A DNA stretch of 64,000 bases from Dyadobacter sp. UC 10 (GCF_008369915.1 NZ_VSRN01000001.1:3840501-3904500), one strand, 5' to 3'; numbered from the stretch's first letter, positions 41,402-50,887 are shown. The notes: a model not told the origin generated them from the letters alone. Numbers and translations are program-made.

Positions 41402-42784
41402 CTACTTAATCCCTTTCCGCTTTTTATAATCCTGGTAACGCTGGTTATATTCCTTTAAATCGGCCTCTTTGAAGCTTTTTTCGTAACGCGCAGGTAAGTT
41501 CAGACGCTCCTGCATTTGCAGTGTATTGGAAAGCTCGGTCAGCGTATTCACTCCTTTTTTGTCTTTTTCAAGATCGAATGCATCGTATAGATCTCCGTTC
41601 ACGGTGTAAGCTTTGAAGGATAATTTATCGTTCACAATGCTGATCGCCTGGTATAACTGCGTGTTGGAGGCAGCCCGGTCCATCCAGTCCTGCAAGCCGA
41701 TATCGTACATTTTTGGTCCGCTTACAGAGACGACATAAATCGGCCCATCGGGTTTCTTCCGACTCTGACCGACCGGAATATTGATACCGCGTCCATACGT
41801 GTGATCGTGGCCTTGCAACACAATATCGACCTTGTGTTTCCTATAAAGCGGCTCCATTTTGTCCCGCCACTCATCGTTGTCGCGACCTTGTTTGGTGGAG
41901 TAGATCGGGTGGTGGTGAATGACAACATTCCAGCGCTGCGGATTTTCGGTGATTACTTTTTCAAACCATGCGGCTTGCTCGTTCAGCGACTTTTTTCCCG
42001 AAGTAGCTTCTTCTGAATTTAAGAAAATAAACCTTTTGCCCTGGTAATCAAGATAGTAGGCAGTTTCAATTAAATCTTCCGGACCATTTTCAGGTAATGC
42101 AAATTGTGGCCGCCAGTGTTTGGACACTTTCTCTTTCAAACCATCTTTGTAATATTCATGATTGCCCGGTGTGGCCAGATTTGGTACCATTCCATTGATC
42201 CAGCCGCCCGCCTCAAACCATTCGCCCCATTCGTAATCGTTATTAGACCGGTTGATCAGATCGCCCGCGTGGATCATAAAATTGGCTTTCGGCAAAGTTG
42301 AATATGCCCCTCGCACCGCCCGCGACCACAAGCTTCTGACATCATTTTGCGCATCTCCAAAATAAAGGAATGAAAGCGGCGCAGATTGGTCAGAAGCCGT
42401 CGTAAAATGAAACCATTCGCTCCAATTTTTTCCATCGCCCACCCGGTAAACATATTGCGTCGCAGGTTTGAGGTCTGTGAAGTTCACTTCATGATACAAT
42501 GCCGTATGCTCATCAAAAACCGCCTTTTGCGTAACAGCTTTAACAATTTTCGCCTTATCCGTAAAATCCGGCGACGGATCAGCTTCGTGAATAGCCGCGA
42601 CAGCTTCCTTAATCGTCGTATCAGTGCGCCAGTTGACAGCCTGGGAAATTGCAGGATCTCCTTTATACCCCAGAATAACTCGGTCTGGGAATGCAGTCGG
42701 GAGGTATGTTTTGTTTTGGGCAAAAGTTGCTGATACTGAGAGCAGCAGGAGATAAAGACTAGTCAAAAAGCGATATAAATGCAT
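41402..42784 (-). CDS. Exported purple acid phosphatase-like metallophosphoesterase
   Basis: The 460-residue protein has a signal peptide (MHLYRFLTSLYLLLLSVSAT) and an N-terminal fibronectin-like domain (residues 25-125, ILGYKGDPAISQAVNWRT to YVYRVGDGKNWSEWFHFTT). The calcineurin-type catalytic domain shows the five blocks LYFGDAQND, MIHAGDLINR, TPGNHEYY, VVIHHHPIYS and LQGHDHTYGRG, all of which carry metal ligands. It hydrolyses phosphomonoesters in the periplasm, so phosphate scavenging is likely. The longer frame begins at 42802; the ATG at 42784 fits the signal peptide better. Confidence 0.93.
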   Translation of the reverse strand: MHLYRFLTSLYLLLLSVSATFAQNKTYLPTAFPDRVILGYKGDPAISQAVNWRTDTTIKEAVAAIHEADPSPDFTDKAKIVKAVTQKAVFDEHTALYHEVNFTDLKPATQYVYRVGDGKNWSEWFHFTTASDQSAPLSFLYFGDAQNDVRSLWSRAVRGAYSTLPKANFMIHAGDLINRSNNDYEWGEWFEAGGWINGMVPNLATPGNHEYYKDGLKEKVSKHWRPQFALPENGPEDLIETAYYLDYQGKRFIFLNSEEATSGKKSLNEQAAWFEKVITENPQRWNVVIHHHPIYSTKQGRDNDEWRDKMEPLYRKHKVDIVLQGHDHTYGRGINIPVGQSRKKPDGPIYVVSVSGPKMYDIGLQDWMDRAASNTQLYQAISIVNDKLSFKAYTVNGDLYDAFDLEKDKKGVNTLTELSNTLQMQERLNLPARYEKSFKEADLKEYNQRYQDYKKRKGIK

Positions 42785-42913
42785 AACGATCGGTAGTTTC
42801 ACTACAATTATACCGGTTTAAGGAGCGATAGGGCTAGTTCGATTTCTAATTTTACAAATTAATCATATTAACAAATGGACGTAGTTAATATTTCTTTCTA
42901 ACAATTTCACACT

Positions 42914-43129
42914 GTGAATAAAAAGGAACTTCAAATACAGATCGGGCAAAAGATCATTTCACTTCGAACCGAAAAAGGTTGGAGTCAGTCCGATCTGGCA
43001 AGAGCTTGTGGAAAAGACAGGCAGGCGGTCGAAAAAATTGAGAATGGGAAAGTCAACCCGACGATCTATACATTGCAGGAAATCGCGGAGGCTTTGCAAG
43101 TGCCCCTTGTTAGATTCTTTGAGAGCTAG
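42914..43129 (+). CDS. Small XRE-family HTH regulator
   Basis: The 71-residue protein is essentially one HTH domain: IGQKIISLRTEKGWSQSDLA then RACGKDRQAVEKIENGKVNP and TIYTLQEIAEALQVPLVRFF. The start is GTG at 42914. It stands alone between the phosphatase (divergent) and the radical SAM gene (131 bp downstream, with its own promoter), so its target is unknown. Confidence 0.87.
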   Translation: MNKKELQIQIGQKIISLRTEKGWSQSDLARACGKDRQAVEKIENGKVNPTIYTLQEIAEALQVPLVRFFES

Positions 43130-43230
43130 TTGGATCGGATCGACGCGGGTAGCGTTAAGAAAAAACGAGAGTGATTGTCGCTAGAAGGTGAACCAGTTAC
43201 GGAAGATACTGTTCTTTAAAACGGTTACCA

Positions 43231-43238
43231 TACCTTTG
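43231..43238 (+). promoter_or_regulatory. -7 promoter element (TAnnTTTG) of the radical SAM gene
   Basis: The octamer tacctttg is an exact match to the consensus and lies 22 bp before the TTG start at 43260. It predicts a very short leader of roughly 15 nt. Confidence 0.5.
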
Positions 43239-43259
43239 TATTAAAAGATAACCTTCGTT

Positions 43260-45458
43260 TTGCAAAAGAAAACACTCTTCGTCACGCCGCCATTTACCCA
43301 GCTTAATACACCTTACCCGGCTACGGCTTACTTGAAAGGGTTTTTGAATACGCTGGGGCGGGAATCTTATCAGGCTGATCTCGGCATTGATGTGATCCTG
43401 GAATTGTTTTCTGCAAAAGGTTTAGGCGAACTTTTCCGCCAGCTCGAAGATTCCGACGCGGAACTGACTGAAAATAGCTTTCGGATCTATTCCCTCCGCG
43501 ACGAATATATCAGCACCATCGACCCGGTGATCCGTTTTCTCAAAAACAAAAATCCAACCCTCGCGCACAGTATTTGCGACCGCAGCTACCTGCCCGAAGC
43601 CAGCCGTTTTCAGCAGCTGGAAGATATGGATTGGGCGTTTGGGACAATGGGGATTCACGATAAGGCGCGGCATTTCGCGACGCTTTATCTCGAAGATCTG
43701 GGAGATCTGATCCAGGAAGCGATCGATCCGCATTTCGGTTTTAGTCGGTATGCCGAGCGTTTGGGGCGGTCGGCTACTAGTTTTGATGAAATGGAGCAGG
43801 TGCTGGAAATGCCGGATACGCTTTTGTCGCAGACTTTGAAAGATGTTTTGGAAAGAAAATTGCAGCAATATCAGCCTGATATCGTCTGCATTTCTGTTCC
43901 TTTTCCCGGGAATCTGTACGGAGGCTTTAAATGTGGCCAATATTTAAAACAGCATTATCCTGCTATTAAAGTAGTTATGGGCGGCGGTTTTCCGAATACA
44001 GAGCTGCGCTCACTAAAAGAATCAAAGGTTTTTAATTATATCGATTTTATCTGTCTCGACGACGGCGAGGCGCCATTAATGTCCCTGCTCGATCACCTCG
44101 ACGGCAATCGGGAGGCGGGACAGATGAAGCGGGTTTATTCGCGCGTCAATGGCGAGGTGATTTACCACAATGGCGCGAGGGAAAGGGATATTGCGCAAAG
44201 AGATACCGGTACGCCGGATTACAGCGACTTGCCGCTCAATGATTATTTGTCTGTAATTGAGATCGTTAACCCCATGCACCGGCTTTGGAGCGACGGTCGC
44301 TGGAACAAGCTCACACTCGCCCACGGCTGCTATTGGGGGAAATGCACTTTTTGTGACATTTCGCTCGATTATATCCGCCGCTACGAGCCAATGACCGCCG
44401 GGCTGCTCTGCGATCGCATTGAAGAAATCATCGCACAAACGAGTCAAAACGGTTTTCATTTTGTAGACGAAGCCGCGCCGCCTGCCTTGCTGCGGGATTT
44501 GGCATTGGAAATTATCCGTCGAAAACTGACAGTAGTTTGGTGGACCAATATTCGGTTTGAAAAGAATTTTACGCACGATCTTTGCCTGTTGCTGAAAGCT
44601 TCGGGTTGCATTGCAATCTCCGGCGGGTTGGAAGTTGCCTCCGACCGGCTATTGGAAAAAATGAAAAAGGGCGTGAATGTCGCCCAGGTTGCGCGGGTTG
44701 CGGATGCATTCACGCAGGCGGGGATTATGGTGCACGCATATTTAATGTACGGTTTTCCTACACAAACCGCCCAGGAGACGATCGATTCGCTGGAAATGGT
44801 GCGGCAACTTTTTCAGGCTGGGATTGTTCAATCGGGTTTCTGGCACCGGTTTGCGATGACGGCGCATAGTCCGGTAGGGTTGCATCCAGAGGAATTTGAC
44901 GTCATGCGATTGGGACCTGATACCGGCCGGTTTGCCAATAACGATCTCGAACACGATGATCCGCTGGGCGCTGAGCACGAGCGTTTTTCGGAAGGTTTGC
45001 GGAAATCGTTGTTCAACTATATGCACGGCGTTTGTCTGGATTTTCAGCATTCGCGCTGGTTTGATTTCAAAGTGCCGGTTACTTCCATTCCGCCCAATTA
45101 TATTGAAAGAAGTATCAGCGAGCTGCCAGATGTGATCAGTCGCCCGAATGCATTGGTGGTTTGGCTGGGAAGCTTGCCGGAAATGGGTGTATTTGAAGAG
45201 CAGCGGGGAAAAAGGATAATTGAAGTAGCTGAACTTGTATTCTTTAATAAAAAGAAAGAATGGGCGATTGAGGCGGATGTTGCGATCGGGGAGTGGCTGG
45301 TAAATATATTTTCTAAGCTACTGATTTCCAGTTCTGAACCTTTTTATTTTGATAAGTTTATAAAGGAATTCGAGCTTGCTGGTTTAGGGAATTTTGAAAT
45401 ATTTACCCAAAGCAAAACCTGGCAGGATCTGCGCGCAGGAGGTTTGCTTGTCTTATAA
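43260..45458 (+). CDS. B12-binding-domain radical SAM protein
   Basis: The 732-residue protein has an N-terminal cobalamin-binding-like Rossmann region (LFVTPPFTQLNTPYPATAYL at residues 5-24; VMGGGFPNTELRSL and FICLDDGEAPLMSLLDHL, about 240-285). It is followed by a radical SAM core whose cluster Cys residues are in GCYWGKCTFCDISLDYIRRY (about 358). The spacing is C-x4-C-x2-C, the variant seen in part of this family, rather than C-x3-C-x2-C. The later FVDEAAPPALL, SGGLEVASDRLLEKMKKGVN and YLMYGFPTQTAQET blocks fit the TIM barrel. It would do a methylation or other radical reaction on an unknown substrate. No ATG is available near the N-terminus, so the start is TTG. Confidence 0.88.
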   Translation: MQKKTLFVTPPFTQLNTPYPATAYLKGFLNTLGRESYQADLGIDVILELFSAKGLGELFRQLEDSDAELTENSFRIYSLRDEYISTIDPVIRFLKNKNPTLAHSICDRSYLPEASRFQQLEDMDWAFGTMGIHDKARHFATLYLEDLGDLIQEAIDPHFGFSRYAERLGRSATSFDEMEQVLEMPDTLLSQTLKDVLERKLQQYQPDIVCISVPFPGNLYGGFKCGQYLKQHYPAIKVVMGGGFPNTELRSLKESKVFNYIDFICLDDGEAPLMSLLDHLDGNREAGQMKRVYSRVNGEVIYHNGARERDIAQRDTGTPDYSDLPLNDYLSVIEIVNPMHRLWSDGRWNKLTLAHGCYWGKCTFCDISLDYIRRYEPMTAGLLCDRIEEIIAQTSQNGFHFVDEAAPPALLRDLALEIIRRKLTVVWWTNIRFEKNFTHDLCLLLKASGCIAISGGLEVASDRLLEKMKKGVNVAQVARVADAFTQAGIMVHAYLMYGFPTQTAQETIDSLEMVRQLFQAGIVQSGFWHRFAMTAHSPVGLHPEEFDVMRLGPDTGRFANNDLEHDDPLGAEHERFSEGLRKSLFNYMHGVCLDFQHSRWFDFKVPVTSIPPNYIERSISELPDVISRPNALVVWLGSLPEMGVFEEQRGKRIIEVAELVFFNKKKEWAIEADVAIGEWLVNIFSKLLISSSEPFYFDKFIKEFELAGLGNFEIFTQSKTWQDLRAGGLLVL

Positions 45459-45462
45459 TATA

Positions 45463-46572
45463 CTAGTATTTCAGCACCTCAAAAGTATTCAATGCGTCGT
45501 CAAAAATGGTGAACACGGCAGGATAGCCAACATCAACCCGACCTATTTGATTGGCCAGATTTAGTGCTTTCGCCGGCCGGATCGTCGCCATTTCGATCGC
45601 TTCCTGCAAAGGTATTCCCACAATCTGAACTGCATTTCGAACTGCGTCGGCAAGGGAAATCGTCGCGCCGGCGAGGTTACCGTCGGAGTTGGTGTAGCGG
45701 CCGTCTTTCAGGTAAGCGTCAAACTCACCCCACTTAAATTCCGTCACTTTTTCGCCCAGGAACAGTGCGTCAGAAATCAGGAAAAGCTTGTCTTGTTTAA
45801 TCTTATATGCGACACTCGCCGCGCCGAAATCGCAATGCACGCCGTCGATAATCAGCGGCGCGTACACGGATTCTGTATCAAAAGTGGCTCCTACCAGTCC
45901 GGGAGCTCGGTGCCCAAATGCTGACATCGCATTATATAAATGCGTAACCAGGTTAATACCCTGCGAAAATGCCTTGGTAGCCTCGTCGTAAGTTGCATTG
46001 GAATGCCCGGCGGAAACGGTAATATCCGAGTCGAGCAGCATTTGGATCTGCTCTTCGGTAAACATTTCCGGCGCAATCGTGATCAGGCGAATTACCCCTT
46101 TTCCCACCTCAATAATCTCTTCCAGTTCATGGTTGAGGGGTTTTCTGACAAAGCCCGCCAAATGCGCACCGCGTTTGACCGGGTTCAGGTACGGACCTTC
46201 CAAATGCATTCCCAATACGCCTGAACCAGGATTTTTCTCCATGAAGCTTCTTGTTGCTTCGATACCTTTCAGGATATTTTCGTGCGGAGAAGTAATGAGC
46301 GTGGGCAGTACGTAAGCGGCGCCGGTTTTTACACTTGCCGAATAAATGTCTTCAATCGTCTCTTCGTCAGCGCGTTCGGTGAAATAGTATTTTTCACCTC
46401 CGTTGATGTGGCTGTCGAAAAAGCCGGGAGCCAGGTTGGCAACGTGCGTTATATGAGAGCCTGGCTCCGCATATTCCATTCCTGCAACCTGGCCGTCCAA
46501 TATCTTAATGAGCTGATTTTCAAGAACTTCTGATCCGGTAAAAACCCTTTCGGCAAACAAGTGAGCTGACAT
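45463..46572 (-). CDS. nagA: N-acetylglucosamine-6-phosphate deacetylase
   Basis: The 369-residue amidohydrolase shows LAPGFFDSHINGGEKYYF (about residue 50), VLGMHLEGPYLNPVKRGAH with the metal-binding Glu (about 120), VSAGHSNATYDEA and VTHLYNAMSAFGHRAPGLVG (metal His residues), and LISDAL with the catalytic Asp (about 266). The first metal position reads H-x-N rather than H-x-H, as in enzymes that use a single metal. It releases acetate from GlcNAc-6-phosphate, feeding the NagB-like deaminase encoded at 2916. The frame opens at 46608, but the ATG at 46572 (MSAHLFAERVF) is chosen. It ends 4 bp from the convergent radical SAM gene. Confidence 0.93.
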   Translation of the reverse strand: MSAHLFAERVFTGSEVLENQLIKILDGQVAGMEYAEPGSHITHVANLAPGFFDSHINGGEKYYFTERADEETIEDIYSASVKTGAAYVLPTLITSPHENILKGIEATRSFMEKNPGSGVLGMHLEGPYLNPVKRGAHLAGFVRKPLNHELEEIIEVGKGVIRLITIAPEMFTEEQIQMLLDSDITVSAGHSNATYDEATKAFSQGINLVTHLYNAMSAFGHRAPGLVGATFDTESVYAPLIIDGVHCDFGAASVAYKIKQDKLFLISDALFLGEKVTEFKWGEFDAYLKDGRYTNSDGNLAGATISLADAVRNAVQIVGIPLQEAIEMATIRPAKALNLANQIGRVDVGYPAVFTIFDDALNTFEVLKY

Positions 46573-46631
46573 GAATCGATTTTGAGATTTGGCAGTATCA
46601 AGAAACAAAAAATGGACAGCGCTTCAAAATG

Positions 46632-47177
46632 CTATTTAATTATTATATCAAATCTGGTCAAAAGACCGGCCAGGTCGGAGGATAGAAATTTGGCTTTTCG
46701 GATGTTATTGGAAGCGGGGTCGATCGTAAAGTTTTTGCTGGTCGAGAAATCGAGACCTGCCAGATTAGTATTGTCAAAAACTGCGTCCCAGAAGTCGCAA
46801 TCGTGGATTTTGCATTTGGACAAATCAGCCTGGGTGAAATCTGCGCCGTGGATCTTGCATTTAGTGAAAAAGGATTTACTCAACTTTTTCCGTTCAAAAA
46901 TGGCGTAGTCCAGAATGCATTCTTCAAATTTTACAGCAAATGCGAAGTCTTTCGATTCCGAAAAATTCACCCCGGTCAACTTACAGTTACTGAATAGGAT
47001 ATCCGAGAATTTGCAGTTTTTGACCAGCGCGTTACTCAGGTTACAATTCTTGAAAACACAATCCATAAAGTCGATGCCCGACAAATCCGAAAATGTGCAG
47101 TTGTTGAATGTTACCTGTTCGTAGGCAGATTCTCCGGGTTTTCTTTCCGTGAAGTCGACGTTATTGATTGATTCCAA
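46632..47177 (-). CDS. Pentapeptide-repeat protein
   Basis: The 181-residue protein shows five-residue periodicity with a central Leu/Phe (NNCTFSDLSGIDFMDCVFKN, CNLSNALVKNCKFSDILFSN, CDFWDAVFDNTNLAGLDFST), the mark of a right-handed quadrilateral beta-helix. Many repeats carry Cys, Asn or Asp at the outer positions. The function is unknown; related folds include Qnr-type topoisomerase protectors, but nothing ties this one to them. The frame extends to 47255 into trxA, but the TTG at 47177 (MESINNVDFTERKP) avoids the overlap. It lies 28 bp downstream of trxA, so it is likely co-transcribed. Confidence 0.82.
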   Translation of the reverse strand: MESINNVDFTERKPGESAYEQVTFNNCTFSDLSGIDFMDCVFKNCNLSNALVKNCKFSDILFSNCKLTGVNFSESKDFAFAVKFEECILDYAIFERKKLSKSFFTKCKIHGADFTQADLSKCKIHDCDFWDAVFDNTNLAGLDFSTSKNFTIDPASNNIRKAKFLSSDLAGLLTRFDIIIK

Positions 47178-47205
47178 AAGGTTTAAGTATTGGTAAGAGG
47201 AAAAA

Positions 47206-47502
47206 TCAGAGGTATTTCTTAATGATCGATTTAAGCTGATCAGCCTGCACCACACCCGACTGGCGCCACATGGGTTTGCCGTTTTTAAAGACGATCAAAG
47301 TAGGTACGCCCTGGATTTTATATGCATTGGCGGCCGACTTATTTTTATCCACATCCACCTTAATAATTGTTGTGGAATCTCCTAAATCAGCTTTTACCTG
47401 ATCCAGGATAGGTTTCATCATTTTACAGGGCCCGCACCATTCTGCCGAAAAATCGACAAGGACAGGCTTATTTCCATTGATCAGTTCCGCGAAAGTTGCC
47501 AT
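47206..47502 (-). CDS. trxA: Thioredoxin
   Basis: The 98-residue protein has the thioredoxin fold with the active site FSAEWCGPCKMMKPIL (WCGPC at about residues 21-25), then DVDKNKSAANAYKIQGVPTL with the cis-Pro, and FKNGKPMWRQSGVVQADQLK. It reduces protein disulfides in the cytosol using thioredoxin reductase. The start ATG at 47502 gives MATFAELINGNKPVLVDF. The pentapeptide-repeat gene follows. Confidence 0.95.
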   Translation of the reverse strand: MATFAELINGNKPVLVDFSAEWCGPCKMMKPILDQVKADLGDSTTIIKVDVDKNKSAANAYKIQGVPTLIVFKNGKPMWRQSGVVQADQLKSIIKKYL

Positions 47503-47550
47503 GGTTTTGAGTTTTGGTTCAAAAAGATAAAGTGAATAAATCCTTTATAA

Positions 47551-48600
47551 CTAACTCAATTTGTCCTTTAAAAATTTCCCAAATCTCATTTCTACGAACT
47601 CGTATGTAAAATGGGAATAAATAATAGTAAGCAAAATGGAGGATAAGAGCGAAATCGCGATCATCAGGTCCGTGGGCTGCGATTTGATAAACCGGAAGAG
47701 CACCACATTCACGAATATCAGTACCAAGGCGTGATTGAGGTAGATGGAGTAGGATATTTTGCCTAGATATTGAAAAGGCCTGCTGGAAAGCATTTGTTTG
47801 ATAGTTCCCTTTGAGCTCGCAAAAATGATGATACCTGCTGCAAAAAGCGGCGGAAAGATCAGTTTACATAAATTAAGCTGCCAGTGATGGACAAAATACA
47901 TAGCGGCAAGCAGCACGATCAGGAATGGGACTTCTAGTGCTGTAAGTTGAAAGGTTTTTCTGGCCAGGATAAAATGGGTGAAAATGCCGAGGCAAAAGCA
48001 AAGCAAACCTCTTACAAAACCATAATCGTAAGCCAGCAGATATTCGCCTCTTGCATAGATAAAAATCGCAGATAAAATCGTGATTAATACAAAGGCCAGA
48101 TACTTAAACCGGGGTAATAGAAGGATTACCAACCCAAAAACCACATAGGAAATCATTTCGGCTGAAATAGACCAGGAAGGATAGTTGTTGCTGATCCAGG
48201 ATCCGAATATGGGCGTGGAACCCATGAAAGTGAGCGCGTCAAATGCAGTGAAAAAATAGTAGGAGAGCCCGAGGCTGCCGACATTCTTCATCGAACTCTG
48301 ATCACCCAGCAAATTGGCCATTACAAAAATCACTTCTGTATAGAACAGTAGCGGGTAAAGCCGGATAAAGCGTTTTTTAAGGAATTGAAAAAAATCCCGC
48401 TGCGTGTGAATGCGGCCGACGTAATTTAATGCGATTACAAAACCGCTTAATACGAAGAAGAAGTCAACAAACAGGCTTGCATTGATAACGAAGAAGTTAT
48501 TGTAGAGATAATGGTCTTTGAATGCGTTGTGATGATGTGCGATGACCAGTACCGAAAATATGCCCCGTAATCCATCCAATTGTTCGACTCTGCCTTTCAT
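47551..48600 (-). CDS. Acyltransferase 3 family membrane protein in polysaccharide locus
   Basis: The 349-residue polytopic protein opens with RVEQLDGLRGIFSVLVIAHH, which holds the conserved active-site His. It then has NASLFVDFFFVLSGFVIALNYV and FLKKRFIRLYPLLFYTEVIF, and further membrane segments ending YSIYLNHALVLIFVNV and TYEFVEMRFGKFL. It would O-acetylate a sugar of the surface glycan. The ATG at 48600 is preferred over the frame opening at 48639. It is the last gene of the polysaccharide locus, 61 bp after the polymerase-like gene. Confidence 0.9.
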   Translation of the reverse strand: MKGRVEQLDGLRGIFSVLVIAHHHNAFKDHYLYNNFFVINASLFVDFFFVLSGFVIALNYVGRIHTQRDFFQFLKKRFIRLYPLLFYTEVIFVMANLLGDQSSMKNVGSLGLSYYFFTAFDALTFMGSTPIFGSWISNNYPSWSISAEMISYVVFGLVILLLPRFKYLAFVLITILSAIFIYARGEYLLAYDYGFVRGLLCFCLGIFTHFILARKTFQLTALEVPFLIVLLAAMYFVHHWQLNLCKLIFPPLFAAGIIIFASSKGTIKQMLSSRPFQYLGKISYSIYLNHALVLIFVNVVLFRFIKSQPTDLMIAISLLSSILLTIIYSHFTYEFVEMRFGKFLKDKLS

Positions 48601-48661
48601 GAGAATGATTTTGACTTGTCGCGGGTGCGCGTAAAGCAAGCGATCGGAAAATGGAACAAGA

Positions 48662-49993
48662 TTAAGTGGTAACGGTGGAAAGCTGCGTTGTGACTGTTTT
48701 TTTCTGGTAGCTGTCGATGTAGCGGATTCCCAGGAAGCGAATCATAACCGCATATGGAAACCAGAACGCAATATCATAAGGTCTGCCGCCGGTAACCAGC
48801 AGTACCATCATCGACAAAAAGAAAAAGGCCAGAAATGTGCTCAGCGGGTTGGTATACCTGCGAATTTCACGAATCGCAAACAGAAAAAGGAACAGGTTGA
48901 AGCTTGCGAAAAACAGAAATCCGAATATCCCCTGGTCTACCCAGGCTTCCAAAATCGGAACGTCGAGATATTCGGCCTTATAGCCTCTGCCTAAAAATAC
49001 TTCCCACGAAAAGAGGGTTTCCATAAATTCTCCAAAACCGCTCACCCTGCCCATAGCGGAATAATCCACATCCGCTTCTTCCGAAAGCCTGACCCCTGTA
49101 GATGTGAAAATTACATTCATAATCCGGTCCTGAAAGATATCCCAGTAGCCGAGAAGCAGGTTTAGAATATCGCCATAGCGTGACAGGAAGTAATTGATCC
49201 CAATCAGAATCAGAATGATAAAAATAAAATTTCTGAATTTGAATGCACTTCCGATGGCGGAGAAGATGTTGGAAACTTTGAACCGGAAAATAAAAAAGGC
49301 AAAAGCGGCAATACCAACGCCCAGGTAGCTGGATTTGGCGAGAGACATCACGACTACACCAAGCCCGAACAATACAGAAAAAAACAGGAAAATACGGGTC
49401 AGAAGACCTTTTGTATTGCCGAGCATCATCAATGCGGTAAGCATACATACCACTCCATTCCGTGCTGTAATGTGAGGATTACCGCCTGGTTGGGCCCCTT
49501 CATTAGCAAAATTCACTGCGGCCCGCATTCCCGGCGTCCAGTTTGGGTCGGTGATCAGGGAGTAAACAAGCGTGATGTTCGTGAAAAAAGACAGGAGAAA
49601 AATCACCATGACGAGGGTGTCTTTCACATCGTTAGGAACGTGCAGAAGCAAGACCAGAAAGCCGAAGGTGAATACGAAGTTCCCAACGTCGGAGATGGAC
49701 TTACCTACATGATTAAAGAATACGAAGTAGTAAAGCGCCATTAAAAGGAACGCCAGGCCAAGGTTGAAAAGGATGATATTCGGTTTATAAAGCCGCTTGA
49801 ATAGGTGCATTGGAACCATCAAAACCAATGCAAACGAGAAGAAAATAGCAGTAAAAATGCTGCTGGCAGGACCTACGCCCAACGTATCTCTAATAAAAAA
49901 TATCAGCGGAAACCCGTTGAACATCATGGCGATGCCCAGCGAGTATCTGAGATAATTAAAATTATTGGCTACATTAAGTAAGCTCCAATTCAT
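48662..49993 (-). CDS. Wzy/WaaL-type O-antigen polymerase-ligase-like membrane protein
   Basis: The 443-residue protein has about ten to twelve transmembrane segments and a large periplasmic loop near the C-terminus (RDRIMNVIFTSTGVRLSEEADV region to GRVSGFGEFMETLFSWEVFLGRG), the general layout of O-antigen ligases and Wzy polymerases, including the GRG phrase and an Arg-rich loop. The ATG at 49993 overlaps the stop of the GT2 gene (ATGA), so translation is likely coupled. The longer frame opening at 50068 is rejected. Whether it polymerises repeat units or joins glycan to lipid cannot be told from sequence. Confidence 0.82.
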   Translation of the reverse strand: MNWSLLNVANNFNYLRYSLGIAMMFNGFPLIFFIRDTLGVGPASSIFTAIFFSFALVLMVPMHLFKRLYKPNIILFNLGLAFLLMALYYFVFFNHVGKSISDVGNFVFTFGFLVLLLHVPNDVKDTLVMVIFLLSFFTNITLVYSLITDPNWTPGMRAAVNFANEGAQPGGNPHITARNGVVCMLTALMMLGNTKGLLTRIFLFFSVLFGLGVVVMSLAKSSYLGVGIAAFAFFIFRFKVSNIFSAIGSAFKFRNFIFIILILIGINYFLSRYGDILNLLLGYWDIFQDRIMNVIFTSTGVRLSEEADVDYSAMGRVSGFGEFMETLFSWEVFLGRGYKAEYLDVPILEAWVDQGIFGFLFFASFNLFLFLFAIREIRRYTNPLSTFLAFFFLSMMVLLVTGGRPYDIAFWFPYAVMIRFLGIRYIDSYQKKTVTTQLSTVTT

Positions 49994-50877
49994 TTGGAAA
50001 ATCTGTAACGAATGTATTTGAAATCGAATCGGGAAATGAAATAAACGATTTTCCTGACCCGGCACCAAAGATACTTGATTTTGTTGAGTAGCGCCGAACT
50101 GTTCGTAGAAATGTACAATTCCTGCACCCGCTTGTGCTCTTCGCTTCCTACGTGTGCGATCGTCGAGGATTTGGCATCGGCGTGAATGCGTAGTGCACCG
50201 GCAAGTCCTTCGATTTTCTTAGTAGTCGTTTGTTTGTGAGCGGTATAGCGTGTCACAAACTCGTAATCGAATGCAAAACGGTAGCTTTCATCGAATAGCC
50301 CGTACTTTTCGACCAGTCCGCGTTTGAAAAAAAGTGACTGATTATGGATCTGCATTCCTTCCAGTATCTGACAGTCGAAATCGAATGAGGTTGTTTTCAA
50401 GAGTTCAATCACTTCGTCGTCGGTTGAGATCATGTACAAATCACCGTAAAGAATATCGGTCTTGTACTGCGCTGCTGCTTCTCCAAAACGTTTGAAAGTG
50501 CCGGGAAAATATACATCGTCGGAATTTTGGAAACTGATATAGTCGCCGGTTGCTCTTCTGAGCGCCTTATTGATCGCGTCTACCTGACCTTTATCTTTTT
50601 CAGAAATCCACCAGGTAATGTATTTTTCGTACTTTTTAATAACTTCCACACTCTCGTCGGTAGAGCCGCCGTCGACGATCAGGTACTCTAAATTCGGATA
50701 GTTCTGATTGAGTATGCTGAGAATGGTTCGTTCAAGAAACGGCGCCTGGTTGTATGAAGGCGTAATAATAGTAAGCTTCGGCAGATTTTTGACGCTACTT
50801 AGTGCAGCATCTCCGTTCAGTTGCAGACCGGATACGAATTTACGCAGCGTATGTGTGTTTTTTTCTAGGAAATGCAT
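49990..50877 (-). CDS. Glycosyltransferase family 2
   Basis: The 295-residue GT-A enzyme shows KLTIITPSYNQAPFLERTIL, YPNLEYLIVDGGSTDESVEV, and GDYISFQNSDDVYFPGTFKR with the DD metal/nucleotide site (about residue 118), then FFKRGLVEKYGLFDESYRFAFDYEF. It adds a sugar to the growing glycan at the cytoplasmic face. The frame opens at 50934, but the ATG at 50877 (MHFLEKNTHTLR) avoids the overlap with the upstream gene, which ends at 50888. Donor and acceptor are unknown. Confidence 0.92.
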   Translation of the reverse strand: MHFLEKNTHTLRKFVSGLQLNGDAALSSVKNLPKLTIITPSYNQAPFLERTILSILNQNYPNLEYLIVDGGSTDESVEVIKKYEKYITWWISEKDKGQVDAINKALRRATGDYISFQNSDDVYFPGTFKRFGEAAAQYKTDILYGDLYMISTDDEVIELLKTTSFDFDCQILEGMQIHNQSLFFKRGLVEKYGLFDESYRFAFDYEFVTRYTAHKQTTTKKIEGLAGALRIHADAKSSTIAHVGSEEHKRVQELYISTNSSALLNKIKYLWCRVRKIVYFISRFDFKYIRYRFSK

Positions 50878-50887
50878 TGCATCCTGT

